This document shows, piece by piece, positions 1 to 5,188 of a DNA stretch of 5,188 nucleotides (the stretch's first letter is position 1; every line of letters starts with the position of its first letter). The DNA is from Alphaproteobacteria bacterium (GTDB lineage Bacteria; Pseudomonadota; Alphaproteobacteria; Rickettsiales; Rickettsiaceae), in assembly GCA_020630305.1 (NCBI GenBank), contig JAHDBQ010000053.1, positions 1 through 5,188 on the forward strand. The letters are read 5' to 3'. Position numbers and translations under genes: made by a program. The notes beneath the pieces were generated by a model. That model was given only the letters and a program-made list of their open reading frames with translations, ran no database searches and was not told where the DNA came from.

Positions 1-390
1 CTAAATATATCATCATTAAAAAATCAAAAAGAGTTTGACCATGTTAACAAGCATGGTAAGAAAATATATTGCAAAAATTTTATATTAATTTTACTTCAGG
101 AGCAAACCAAGGCTTCGGAAGATAAACAATGCCTAATTTTAAATATCAAGCTTGGCATGAAAGTAAGCCGAAAAGTATCTTTGCTTGCTGTAGTGCGCAA
201 TAAAATTAAAAGGCGCATAAGGCATATGACGCGCAACCTCAGCGACGCATTATTACAAGAGGCAAAATATTCCATGGAGATATCATTAACAATCATCCCA
301 AAACGAGGGTTTGAAAAATGCAATTTTCAGAACCTGTCTGATGATTTAAATAATAATATATCAAAGAACCTAGCACAACATTATTTTTAG
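1..390 (+). CDS. rnpA: Ribonuclease P protein component, 5' end cut by window edge
   Basis: This is the protein subunit of RNase P, which helps the catalytic RNA (rnpB) remove 5' leaders from precursor tRNAs. The frame is open from base 1 to the TAG at 388-390, giving 129 residues. The N-terminal stretch SLKNQKEFDHVNKHGKK is the typical start of the family, so only one or a few codons are missing upstream. The RNR signature lies at about residues 53-75: KVSRKV, then AVVRNKIKRRIRH, with the RNA-binding Arg66, Asn67, Lys70, Arg71 and Arg72. IIPKRGFE follows, as in family members. The ATG at 157 is internal; starting there would delete half of the domain. In most bacteria rnpA follows rpmH, so rpmH is expected just left of the window (inference). 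The residue pattern closely resembles rickettsial RnpA. No break is visible in the part seen. Confidence 0.95.
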   Translation, partial: LNISSLKNQKEFDHVNKHGKKIYCKNFILILLQEQTKASEDKQCLILNIKLGMKVSRKVSLLAVVRNKIKRRIRHMTRNLSDALLQEAKYSMEISLTIIPKRGFEKCNFQNLSDDLNNNISKNLAQHYF

Positions 391-444
391 CCGCAAGTAA
401 CATTTGAGGTTTTTAATAAAAAGCAATCTTAAACAAAATGGCCT

Positions 445-462
445 ACTAAAGCTATTAGTTTT
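445..462 (+). terminator. Weak hairpin plus T-run downstream of rnpA
   Basis: ACTAA (445-449) and TTAGT (455-459) can pair around a 5-base loop, and T460-T462 extend a four-T run. The stem is only five mostly A-T pairs, so as an intrinsic terminator it is weak. It sits where rnpA (+) and the small minus-strand gene converge, which is the only contextual support. The rest of 391-478 is AT-rich with no gene or clear signal. Confidence 0.2.
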
Positions 463-478
463 ACCGTATAAAGCAGTA

Positions 479-738
479 TTAACTTATATCTGTTTCAGGG
501 GGTTCGCCAACTGACGCAACTTCTTCTTGCAAATAATAACCAGGGTAATAACCTGGGTAAAAAACAGCCCCCTCTCTAAAAAGTTCTATTTCGTGATCTC
601 CGCCATCAAAATTAATATCTGCATTCATCGCTTGATTTTCTTCCATCCCTACATTTACATTCCTTGCGAAAATAGGTATATTGATACAATATAATTTCCA
701 TCTATTGTTGCTCTTTCTAATCTTGCACTAGTTTTCAT
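479..738 (-). pseudogene. Small unrecognised gene, apparently split by a frameshift
   Basis: On the minus strand an ATG at 738-736 is preceded by TGAGGT (753-748) with a 9-base spacer, the best ribosome binding site in the window. The ATG frame reads MKTSARLERATIDGNYIV and stops after 27 residues (TAA at 657-655). The -1 frame is open through the overlap (roughly CINIPIFARNVNVG) and continues from an internal ATG at 646 for 55 more residues to the TAA at 481-479, ending with PGYYPGYY and an acidic tail. That second ATG has no well-placed Shine-Dalgarno sequence. The simplest reading is one gene of about 85 residues that has lost one base between about 657 and 700. Two overlapping, coupled mini-genes are the alternative. 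It lies 48 bases downstream of the hydrolase stop on the same strand, so it probably shares that transcript. I recognise no family, signal peptide or membrane segment. Confidence 0.45.
534..557. repeat. 12-bp tandem repeat, two copies, encoding PGYYPGYY
   Basis: TAATAACCAGGG (534-545) is followed directly by TAATAACCTGGG (546-557), with one mismatch. On the minus strand, in the frame of the 55-residue segment, the two copies encode Pro-Gly-Tyr-Tyr twice. CCAGG (540-544) and CCTGG (552-556) are also inverted copies that could form a 5-bp hairpin with a 7-base loop. The unit is a multiple of three, so gain or loss of a copy would keep the frame. Confidence 0.8.
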
Positions 739-786
739 AATATTTTTACCTCACATGCTGTAAGCAAATTGATTCTAAGCAATCTA

Positions 787-1557
787 CTAGCAACTAGTCA
801 AGGATTTTTTCACCAAACTCTCTACAGAATCAAACACTAGCTGCATATCTTCCATGCGCGACATTTTATGCGTGCCGCTTTTTGCAAGCTTGACTACCAC
901 ATTATCATGTACAATCTTTTTCGCTATTTGTAAGGATATCTCGTGCGGTACGTCCTCGTCCATCATGCCGTGAATAATATGCGTCTCTTGTGGTATTTTT
1001 ATCTGCTTATCTTGCATTAATAAATGTTGCCTTGCATCTTTGATAAGCTCATGCGAGATAGGATATGTGTAATCACATTCTGGATTATTCCCTTTAAAAT
1101 GAATTACTCCTAGCTTTTGCAAGGCCTCTTGCTGCTGTTTATTCATGTTATTCCATATTAAATTTTCAGTAAAATCTGGTGCTGGAGAAATCAGGATCGT
1201 GCCTTTTATAACTTCTGGCTTCATTATAGACGCAAGCATTGCAATCCATCCGCCCATACTAGAGCCCACAAATATAACTGGGGCGTCATCAGCAAGTTGC
1301 AAAATTTGTATCGCCCCATCTAGCCAAGAGCTGATAGTCTGCTCGGTAAATTCTCCGGAGGATTCGCCATGCCCGTAATTATCAAAACTGATGAAATTAT
1401 ATCCCATCTTCTGACAATAGTTTCTAAGCTTTAGCGCCTTACTACTTTCCTTATTTGACATTAATCCGTGATGAAATATTACATAAGTAGCTTTCTTTTT
1501 TTGGCTTTTTAGTATATTATAACTAATGTGCTTGTCATTATTTGAAATTACTGGCAT
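787..1557 (-). CDS. Alpha/beta-fold serine hydrolase, ABHD10-like esterase/thioesterase
   Basis: A complete 256-residue alpha/beta hydrolase. Visible landmarks are HHG at residues 29-31 (oxyanion-hole region after strand beta3), the nucleophile elbow GSSMGG at 98-103 with Ser100, HGMMDEDVP at 196-204 with the likely acid Asp200, and GTHKM with His230. The triad therefore looks complete. The order SFDNYGHGESSGEF, GSSMGGW, HGMMDEDVP, then GTHKMSRMEDMQL resembles mitochondrial ABHD10, known as an acyl-protein thioesterase and acyl-glucuronide esterase. The substrate here is unknown; acyl ester or thioester cleavage is inferred. There is no signal peptide or membrane segment, so it is probably cytoplasmic. 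The stop is a double TAG (789-787, then 786-784). No Shine-Dalgarno sequence precedes the ATG. The gene is divergent from the glycosyltransferase across 27 bases, and the small gene at 479-738 lies directly downstream. Confidence 0.9.
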   Translation of the reverse strand: MPVISNNDKHISYNILKSQKKKATYVIFHHGLMSNKESSKALKLRNYCQKMGYNFISFDNYGHGESSGEFTEQTISSWLDGAIQILQLADDAPVIFVGSSMGGWIAMLASIMKPEVIKGTILISPAPDFTENLIWNNMNKQQQEALQKLGVIHFKGNNPECDYTYPISHELIKDARQHLLMQDKQIKIPQETHIIHGMMDEDVPHEISLQIAKKIVHDNVVVKLAKSGTHKMSRMEDMQLVFDSVESLVKKSLTSC

Positions 1558-1560
1558 AGT
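1532..1560 (+). promoter_or_regulatory. Candidate sigma-70 promoter for the glycosyltransferase
   Basis: TTGTCA (1532-1537, five of six to TTGACA) is followed after 17 bases by CATAGT (1555-1560, four of six to TATAAT). It would give a leader of about 18 bases before the ATG at 1585 and lies inside the 5' end of the divergent hydrolase gene. The -10 match is modest, so this is tentative. Confidence 0.3.
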
Positions 1561-1579
1561 TTTTTAATTAATTATATTG

Positions 1580-1608
1580 ATTATATGAGTACTAATAAAA
1601 AATATCAG
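1580..1608 (-). promoter_or_regulatory. Candidate sigma-70 promoter for the hydrolase
   Basis: On the minus strand a perfect TATAAT (1585-1580) sits 17 bases downstream of CTGATA (1608-1603, four of six matches to TTGACA). Transcription would begin near 1573, giving a leader of about 15 bases before the ATG at 1557. The promoter lies mostly inside the first codons of the divergent glycosyltransferase. TATAAT matches occur often by chance in AT-rich DNA, but spacing and position are right. Confidence 0.5.
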
Positions 1609-2676
1609 AAAAAAACTATTCTGCAAGTTGTTCCTGCTCTGGTTTCTGGTGGAGTAGAACGTGGAACCTTGGAAATTGCCAAAGCAATTGTCGATTCCGG
1701 AGATTTTTCTATAGTAGTTTCAGCCGGAGGGCCACTCGTTAAAAGCCTTGAGGAAAGTAAAACTCTGCATATTAATATGAATGTCGCAAGCAAAAATCCA
1801 TTCACTATCTGGAAGAATGGGCGCAAATTAGCTGAATTAATTCGCGAATATGATATAGATATAATTCATGCACGCTCAAGAGCACCGGCCTGGAGTTGTT
1901 ATATGGCAGCGCGCAAAACTGGTATTAAATTAATCACCACTTTTCATGGCATTTATAACTTCAAAGGCGCAATGAAGAAATATTATAATAGTATAATGAC
2001 AGAGGGCGCAAAGGTGATTGCGGTTTCTAATTTTGTAAAAAATCATATAGTTAGCAATTATAAAACAGATGAGAAAAAAATTCATGTGATTCATCGCGGC
2101 GTAAATCATGAGGAATTTTCTATGGATAAAGTCTCGGAAGAAACAATCGAGAAATTTAAAAACAAATATAATGCGCCAAAAGATACTCCTATAATATTGC
2201 TGCCATCGCGTATGACTCGCTGGAAAGGGCACATGGTTTTGATAGAGGCCTTGAATAAAATCAAGGATTTGAATTTTTATTGCATCTTAGCGGGCGACCT
2301 CGCTAAGCACCCAAATTTTGTAAAAGATATAAAAGATAAAATTGAGCAATATAAAATTCAGCACAGAGTGCAGCTATTTGGTAATGAACCAAATGTTATG
2401 AATCTTTACGCTATTTCTGACATTGTACTTTCGAGCTCAATAGAGCCCGAGGCTTTTGGCCGAACAATAGTAGAAGCTCAGTCAATGGAAAAGCTAGTTA
2501 TAGCTACTAATATTGGCGGAGCATGCGAGACAATACACGACGAAGTGACCGGCTTTCATGCGGAATATAATAATCCTGATGATCTAGCTGAGAAGATTAA
2601 AAAATGCCTGAATATGCTCGGGACCGAAAAAGCAAAAGAGATCACTGATAATGCCAGAAAAACCGCAAAACTTTAG
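1585..2676 (+). CDS. Family-4 (GT-B) glycosyltransferase, C-terminus frameshifted
   Basis: A 363-residue retaining glycosyltransferase of the GT4 type, probably using a nucleotide-sugar donor to build an envelope polysaccharide or lipopolysaccharide; the sugar cannot be read from sequence. The N-terminal Rossmann domain opens with ILQVVPALVSGGVERG (residues 12-27, with the GGVERG glycine loop) and includes HARSRAPAW and TTFHGIYNF. The C-terminal domain starts near residue 203 and has LPSRMTRWKG (206-215), where Arg209 and Lys214 sit at the usual donor-phosphate positions. It also has the E-x7-E motif, Glu289 to Glu297 in EAFGRTIVE. No signal peptide or membrane span is seen, so it likely acts at the cytoplasmic face of the inner membrane. 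No Shine-Dalgarno precedes the ATG. The frame ends early at ARKTAKL; the family-like last helix lies in the -1 frame at 2667-2720. Because the catalytic core is intact, the protein may keep some activity. Confidence 0.88.
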   Translation: MSTNKKYQKKTILQVVPALVSGGVERGTLEIAKAIVDSGDFSIVVSAGGPLVKSLEESKTLHINMNVASKNPFTIWKNGRKLAELIREYDIDIIHARSRAPAWSCYMAARKTGIKLITTFHGIYNFKGAMKKYYNSIMTEGAKVIAVSNFVKNHIVSNYKTDEKKIHVIHRGVNHEEFSMDKVSEETIEKFKNKYNAPKDTPIILLPSRMTRWKGHMVLIEALNKIKDLNFYCILAGDLAKHPNFVKDIKDKIEQYKIQHRVQLFGNEPNVMNLYAISDIVLSSSIEPEAFGRTIVEAQSMEKLVIATNIGGACETIHDEVTGFHAEYNNPDDLAEKIKKCLNMLGTEKAKEITDNARKTAKL

Positions 2677-2720
2677 AATTAATGCTTGAAAAAACCCTAG
2701 AGATTTATAAGGATATTTAA
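2667..2720 (+). pseudogene. Out-of-frame C-terminal tail of the glycosyltransferase
   Basis: Read one base back from the main frame, this stretch encodes KTLELMLEKTLEIYKDI and then TAA. GT4 enzymes commonly end in a helix of this kind (an L-x-x-M...tLevYk pattern), which packs back on the N-terminal domain. The tail runs to within 2 bases of the convergent queF stop, where a full gene would be expected to finish. The break lies at or just before GCAAAACTTTAG (2665-2676). One missing base would restore the frame. Loss of one copy of a 5-base duplication (ACTTT) is another possibility. Confidence 0.75.
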
Positions 2721-2740
2721 TCCTATTGCCTAATATCTCT
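2699..2740. terminator. Nested hairpin across the convergent gene ends
   Basis: AGGAT (2710-2714) pairs with ATCCT (2720-2724) around a 5-base loop. An outer AGAGAT (2699-2704) can pair with ATCTCT (2735-2740). On the minus strand a six-T run follows a few bases after the outer stem. It overlaps the stops of the glycosyltransferase tail and queF, a sensible place for a two-way terminator. The stems are short and the outer one encloses a 30-base gap. Confidence 0.3.
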
Positions 2741-3550
2741 TATTTGGCAAACATCTTTTATATCAAAAGCTTTGCTGGTTCTGTAAGGGTTAATGTCAAC
2801 CCCGCCTCTTCTGGTATATTTTGCGTGCACGGTTAGCTCTTCCGGCTTGCAAATGCTTATAATATCATTAAATATATGCTCTACACATTGCTCATGAAAC
2901 TCATTTCTATTCCTAAATGAAATAATATATTGAAGCAAGGAAGCTTTATCTATTTCTTTTCCCTTATAACTAATTTTCACAGAAGCCCAATCTGGCTGGT
3001 TGGTAACTAAACAATTAGATTTCAGTAGGTTAGAATATAAAACCTCTTCTGTATAATCTTCTGATACTTTAAGTAGATCAGGATTTATATCATAGTCATT
3101 AACTTTGATATCTATATCGTCAATTAATTGTCCATCAAAAACTTCTATTTTGTATTGCCTCTTGTGCAAACTTGAAAAAGAAGCCTCTATTTTAGCGCCC
3201 GTAATATCACCAATATCTTGTTTAATTAATTCAAGAACTTCGTCTTCAGACGCAAAATTACTGCCATTAAACGAGTTCAAATACAACTTGACTGATTTAG
3301 ATTCGGAAATATTTGTTGAATCATAAGGCACAGAGAAAGTTAGAATTCTCACCTCAGGTTTACCCTTGCTATTTAGCCAAGAAACTTCATAACAATTCCA
3401 AATATCAATACCTGTGAAACTTATATCATTCTCGTCTAAACCTATCTGCGAACGAGCAAGGGATCTAGGTATTGCAACCAAAAGGCTTTTATCATATTGA
3501 TTTTTATATTCTGTAGATTGCCCCAGAGATAATCCTTCGATATTTTTCAT
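2723..3550 (-). CDS. queF: NADPH-dependent preQ0 reductase, type II QueF
   Basis: QueF reduces the nitrile of 7-cyano-7-deazaguanine (preQ0) to the amine preQ1 with two NADPH, a step in making queuosine for the wobble position of GUN-anticodon tRNAs. At 275 residues this is the long two-domain (type II) form, close to the 282 of E. coli. Family blocks are in order: LGQSTEYKNQYD (9-20), GIDIWNCYEVSWLNSKGKP (47-65), the substrate motif ESKSVKLYLNSFN (83-95), SNLLKSNCLVTNQPDW (173-188), SFRNRNEFHEQCVE (211-224) and YTRRGGVDINPYR (245-257). The catalytic Cys180, Asp187 and the binding residues Glu83, His219 and Glu220 are all present, so the enzyme should be active. The ATG at 3550 is the first start after an in-frame TAA; no Shine-Dalgarno is visible. 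No other queuosine gene is in the window. Confidence 0.97.
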   Translation of the reverse strand: MKNIEGLSLGQSTEYKNQYDKSLLVAIPRSLARSQIGLDENDISFTGIDIWNCYEVSWLNSKGKPEVRILTFSVPYDSTNISESKSVKLYLNSFNGSNFASEDEVLELIKQDIGDITGAKIEASFSSLHKRQYKIEVFDGQLIDDIDIKVNDYDINPDLLKVSEDYTEEVLYSNLLKSNCLVTNQPDWASVKISYKGKEIDKASLLQYIISFRNRNEFHEQCVEHIFNDIISICKPEELTVHAKYTRRGGVDINPYRTSKAFDIKDVCQIRDIRQ

Positions 3551-3596
3551 ACGCAGTAATTATGTTTTAATTGACAAAAATTCGAGCTATCATAAC

Positions 3597-3633
3597 AAAA
3601 AAAAGGTGCCTTTCAAGAAAAAAACACCTTTTT
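3597..3633 (-). terminator. Intrinsic terminator of the outer-membrane protein gene
   Basis: A 9-bp stem, AAAAAGGTG (3600-3608) with CACCTTTTT (3625-3633), encloses a 16-base loop. Read on the minus strand it ends in eight T residues (3604-3597). It starts 29 bases past the stop of the beta-barrel gene and precedes queF. It should separate the two genes into different transcripts, with some read-through possible. Confidence 0.8.
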
Positions 3634-3662
3634 AAATATATAGAAATATGTATACGTTAATG

Positions 3663-4409
3663 TTAGAAAGCGTATCTGAATCCTAAGTTAATGTTATGAG
3701 AAGAAGCTACTCCTTTGAAATTAGCTTTGAATTTTGTACTTTTATATTCACGATCTAACGACTTGTATTTACCGTTATTTCTGTAACTATATGAAAGCTC
3801 AGTTGTAAAATTATTAGTTAAATCATATGCAAGACCAGCGTGCAAAGCATAAGCAAAACTAGCTCTACTTGCTGTGCTACCTAATTCAGTTGAAGTAGAT
3901 GGTAACTTAAGCTTCATATTATATTTTGTAGACACTACGGCAAAACCTAAACCTGCACCTACAAATGCGCTAAACTCATTTGTAAATTTGTGATCATAAA
4001 AGCCGTTTAATAAAAATCCTACAGATGAATGAGAAAATTTACCTTTAGCATACACATTAGAAGTAATTTCTTTGTTAAAAGAAGACTCTGCTCCGCCCGA
4101 AGCTTTGATTTGCAGTTCAGCTCTTATTGCATTTGTAATGTGATAACCAAAACCAAGACCCAAATTAAAAGCTCCATTATTAGAAGATTTTGCATTTGTA
4201 CCGTCTTCAGTTATTGTTGCATAATTTGAATATTTAGCATCTTTTAGCTTCACAGATGATGGCTTAGAATAGCCCATATCAAACTTAAAATACGTTCTGC
4301 CTTTTTTGCCAAGTGGTTTTGCCCCTAGGTCAATATCAGCTATATCAGATGCAAAAGAAGAATGTGAGAATGCTACAATAGAAGCAGCGCAAAGTAATAA
4401 TTTTTTTAT
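3663..4409 (-). CDS. Outer-membrane beta-barrel protein (OmpA/opacity-like), non-standard start
   Basis: Read from an ATA at 4409-4407, this is a 248-residue exported protein. Residues 2-20 (KKLLLCAASIVAFSHSSFA) form a textbook signal peptide: two lysines, a hydrophobic core and an S-F-A cleavage site before Ser21-Asp22. The mature part has alternating polar/hydrophobic strands such as FNLGLGFGYHI, FSAFVGAGLGFAVV, YALHAGLAYDL and FTTELSYSYR. It ends in NINLGFRYAF, with the terminal Phe of a BAM insertion signal. This fits a small eight-strand-type surface barrel (OMP_b-brl/opacity porin class); whether it is a pore or an adhesin is unknown. No ATG, GTG or TTG occurs in frame between the TGA at 4457-4455 and the ATG at 4277, and starting at 4277 would lose the whole signal peptide. 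So ATA initiation, a mutated ATG, or an upstream frameshift must be involved. The gene ends at a strong terminator. Confidence 0.82.
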   Translation of the reverse strand: MKKLLLCAASIVAFSHSSFASDIADIDLGAKPLGKKGRTYFKFDMGYSKPSSVKLKDAKYSNYATITEDGTNAKSSNNGAFNLGLGFGYHITNAIRAELQIKASGGAESSFNKEITSNVYAKGKFSHSSVGFLLNGFYDHKFTNEFSAFVGAGLGFAVVSTKYNMKLKLPSTSTELGSTASRASFAYALHAGLAYDLTNNFTTELSYSYRNNGKYKSLDREYKSTKFKANFKGVASSHNINLGFRYAF

Positions 4410-4442
4410 ATTTTTTTTTAAATTTGTTAAAAATGAATCCGT

Positions 4443-4468
4443 AACATAAAAAAATCACGATTTGTCAA
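4443..4468 (-). promoter_or_regulatory. Candidate promoter of the beta-barrel gene
   Basis: On the minus strand a perfect TTGACA (4468-4463) is followed after 14 bases by TATGTT (4448-4443, four of six to TATAAT). A 16-base spacer gives TGTTAC, a poorer match. The spacing is short, so the -10 is uncertain. If correct, the transcript starts near 4436, which excludes the ATG at 4447 and leaves a leader of about 27 AT-rich bases before the ATA codon. Confidence 0.4.
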
Positions 4469-4510
4469 CATCAAAACATAAAACACTTAACTCCAAATAT
4501 TATTTCTATT

Positions 4511-5188
4511 TTAAAATTGAAGAATTTGTTCAAAACTTTCTAAATCACCAGAAGAATAATGCTCATACTCACCACCCAGCATTTCGATTGAAAGGGCATA
4601 TATTTCTTTTGGCACACCAAATCCTTTTGAATCATCAATAGCAAATATAGAGCTTACGATTTGCTCTTCAGAAAGACTCTTCCAATCCGGAACTAAGTCT
4701 AGATCCCTTAGAGCGCAAAGTAGCTTTGCATTATTTGACTCACCGATTGAACGAAAAAGCGTATTCGCAAACTCGCCAGGATCAATAAGGATTTCTTGGA
4801 TTTGCTCGTTACTCAAAGATTTCTTATATTTATAAAATATAATTACAGCTTTTACGAGTTCTATATTTTCTAAATCATCGTTGGTAATCATAATAAGTTG
4901 TTGAAAAAAATCTTTTGGATCCTGCTCTTTGGGCAGAAAATGCATTAGCTGTTTAATAGATAGCATTGAATTATCATGCACTTCAATATCTTGATTATTA
5001 ATGCCATAATTTTTTATTACTGCCTCTAGCGCATTATAAAAATGTTTTTGCCCTAGCTTATTTTCTTTCTCTATATCTTGGTCTATCTGCTTATATAACT
5101 GCATATATTTTTCAGCTACAATAGAATGCTCTTCAGTGTTTAGCATACTCCGCGTATGTTTCATAGCATCTTTTAAATTCTGATATTT
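4511..5188 (-). CDS. Unrecognised soluble helical protein, possibly 5'-partial
   Basis: I do not recognise this protein. From the ATG at 5164 it has 217 residues, but the frame stays open to the window edge (eight more codons, KYQNLKDA) and no clear Shine-Dalgarno precedes that ATG. The true start may therefore lie outside the window. It is rich in Glu, Asp, Lys, Leu and Ile with heptad-like stretches such as EKYMQLYKQIDQDIEKENKL, suggesting mostly alpha-helix. There is no signal peptide, membrane segment or known catalytic motif, so a cytoplasmic or secreted-effector role cannot be separated. It ends with an acidic, aromatic tail (DLESFEQILQF). The gap to the beta-barrel gene (about 100 bases) holds that gene's promoter, and no terminator was seen. 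Confidence 0.7.
   Translation of the reverse strand, partial: KYQNLKDAMKHTRSMLNTEEHSIVAEKYMQLYKQIDQDIEKENKLGQKHFYNALEAVIKNYGINNQDIEVHDNSMLSIKQLMHFLPKEQDPKDFFQQLIMITNDDLENIELVKAVIIFYKYKKSLSNEQIQEILIDPGEFANTLFRSIGESNNAKLLCALRDLDLVPDWKSLSEEQIVSSIFAIDDSKGFGVPKEIYALSIEMLGGEYEHYSSGDLESFEQILQF

Noticed and set aside
391..478. Possible small RNA or extra gene between rnpA and the small minus-strand gene
   Set aside because: Only short AT-rich palindromes were found; no promoter-terminator pair and no credible reading frame.
1930..2232. 100-residue minus-strand frame inside the glycosyltransferase
   Set aside because: The composition (many Phe, Ile, His, Tyr) is typical of an antisense shadow, and the plus-strand frame has clear GT4 motifs.
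2665..2679. Possible programmed frameshift like prfB (CTT followed by a stop)
   Set aside because: The prfB-type shift is +1, and here the +1 frame ends after a few codons. The meaningful tail is in the -1 frame, and the site lacks an X-XXY-YYZ slippery heptamer.
3571..3599. Perfect TTGACA on the plus strand near 3571, possible promoter
   Set aside because: No acceptable -10 at 16-18 bases and no plus-strand gene follows; the region ahead is the terminator and then genes on the minus strand.
4029..4229. Plus-strand frame antisense to the beta-barrel gene
   Set aside because: It is a shadow of the opposite strand, rich in Cys, Arg and Phe, with no ribosome binding site; the minus-strand barrel and its C-terminal Phe signal explain the sequence.
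1..5188. CRISPR array, insertion sequence, tRNA, toxin-antitoxin pair or defence operon
   Set aside because: No spaced repeats, transposase motifs, terminal inverted repeats, cloverleaf sequence or recognisable toxin/nuclease domains were seen on either strand.

Overview
The window is strongly AT-rich and gene-dense. It most likely comes from a Rickettsiales-type alphaproteobacterium, probably host-associated. The best evidence is the RnpA fragment at the left edge: its N-terminal stretch (SLKNQKEFD, then NKHGKK) and its RNR box (AVVRNKIKRRIRH) closely resemble rickettsial RnpA as I recall it. Most genes lack a Shine-Dalgarno sequence, and A/T homopolymers are common. The exact genus cannot be settled from the sequence.

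Layout, left to right. Positions 1-390 (+) hold rnpA, missing only its first codons. Positions 391-478 are a short spacer with one weak hairpin. Positions 479-738 (-) hold a small unrecognised gene with a good ribosome binding site, apparently split by a frameshift. Positions 787-1557 (-) encode an intact serine hydrolase resembling mitochondrial ABHD10. A 27-base divergent spacer separates it from a family-4 (GT-B) glycosyltransferase at 1585-2676 (+), whose last 17 or so residues sit in the -1 frame and run on to 2720. Positions 2723-3550 (-) encode a complete type II QueF, convergent with the glycosyltransferase. A good intrinsic terminator lies at 3597-3633, just downstream of an outer-membrane beta-barrel gene at 3663-4409 (-). 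That gene has a clear signal peptide but no standard start codon. Positions 4511 to the right edge (-) encode an unrecognised soluble, probably helical protein that may continue outside the window.

The genes do not form one pathway. They cover RNA processing (rnpA), tRNA modification (queF), envelope construction (glycosyltransferase, beta-barrel) and an esterase/thioesterase. I see no defence system, mobile element, CRISPR array or other new multi-gene system. The most notable theme is three separate places where the expected reading frame is lost: the glycosyltransferase tail, the small gene at 479-738, and the start of the beta-barrel gene. The first two, and one explanation of the third, fit a missing single base. 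That could mean early gene decay, phase-variable homopolymers, or base-calling errors, and raw reads would tell these apart.
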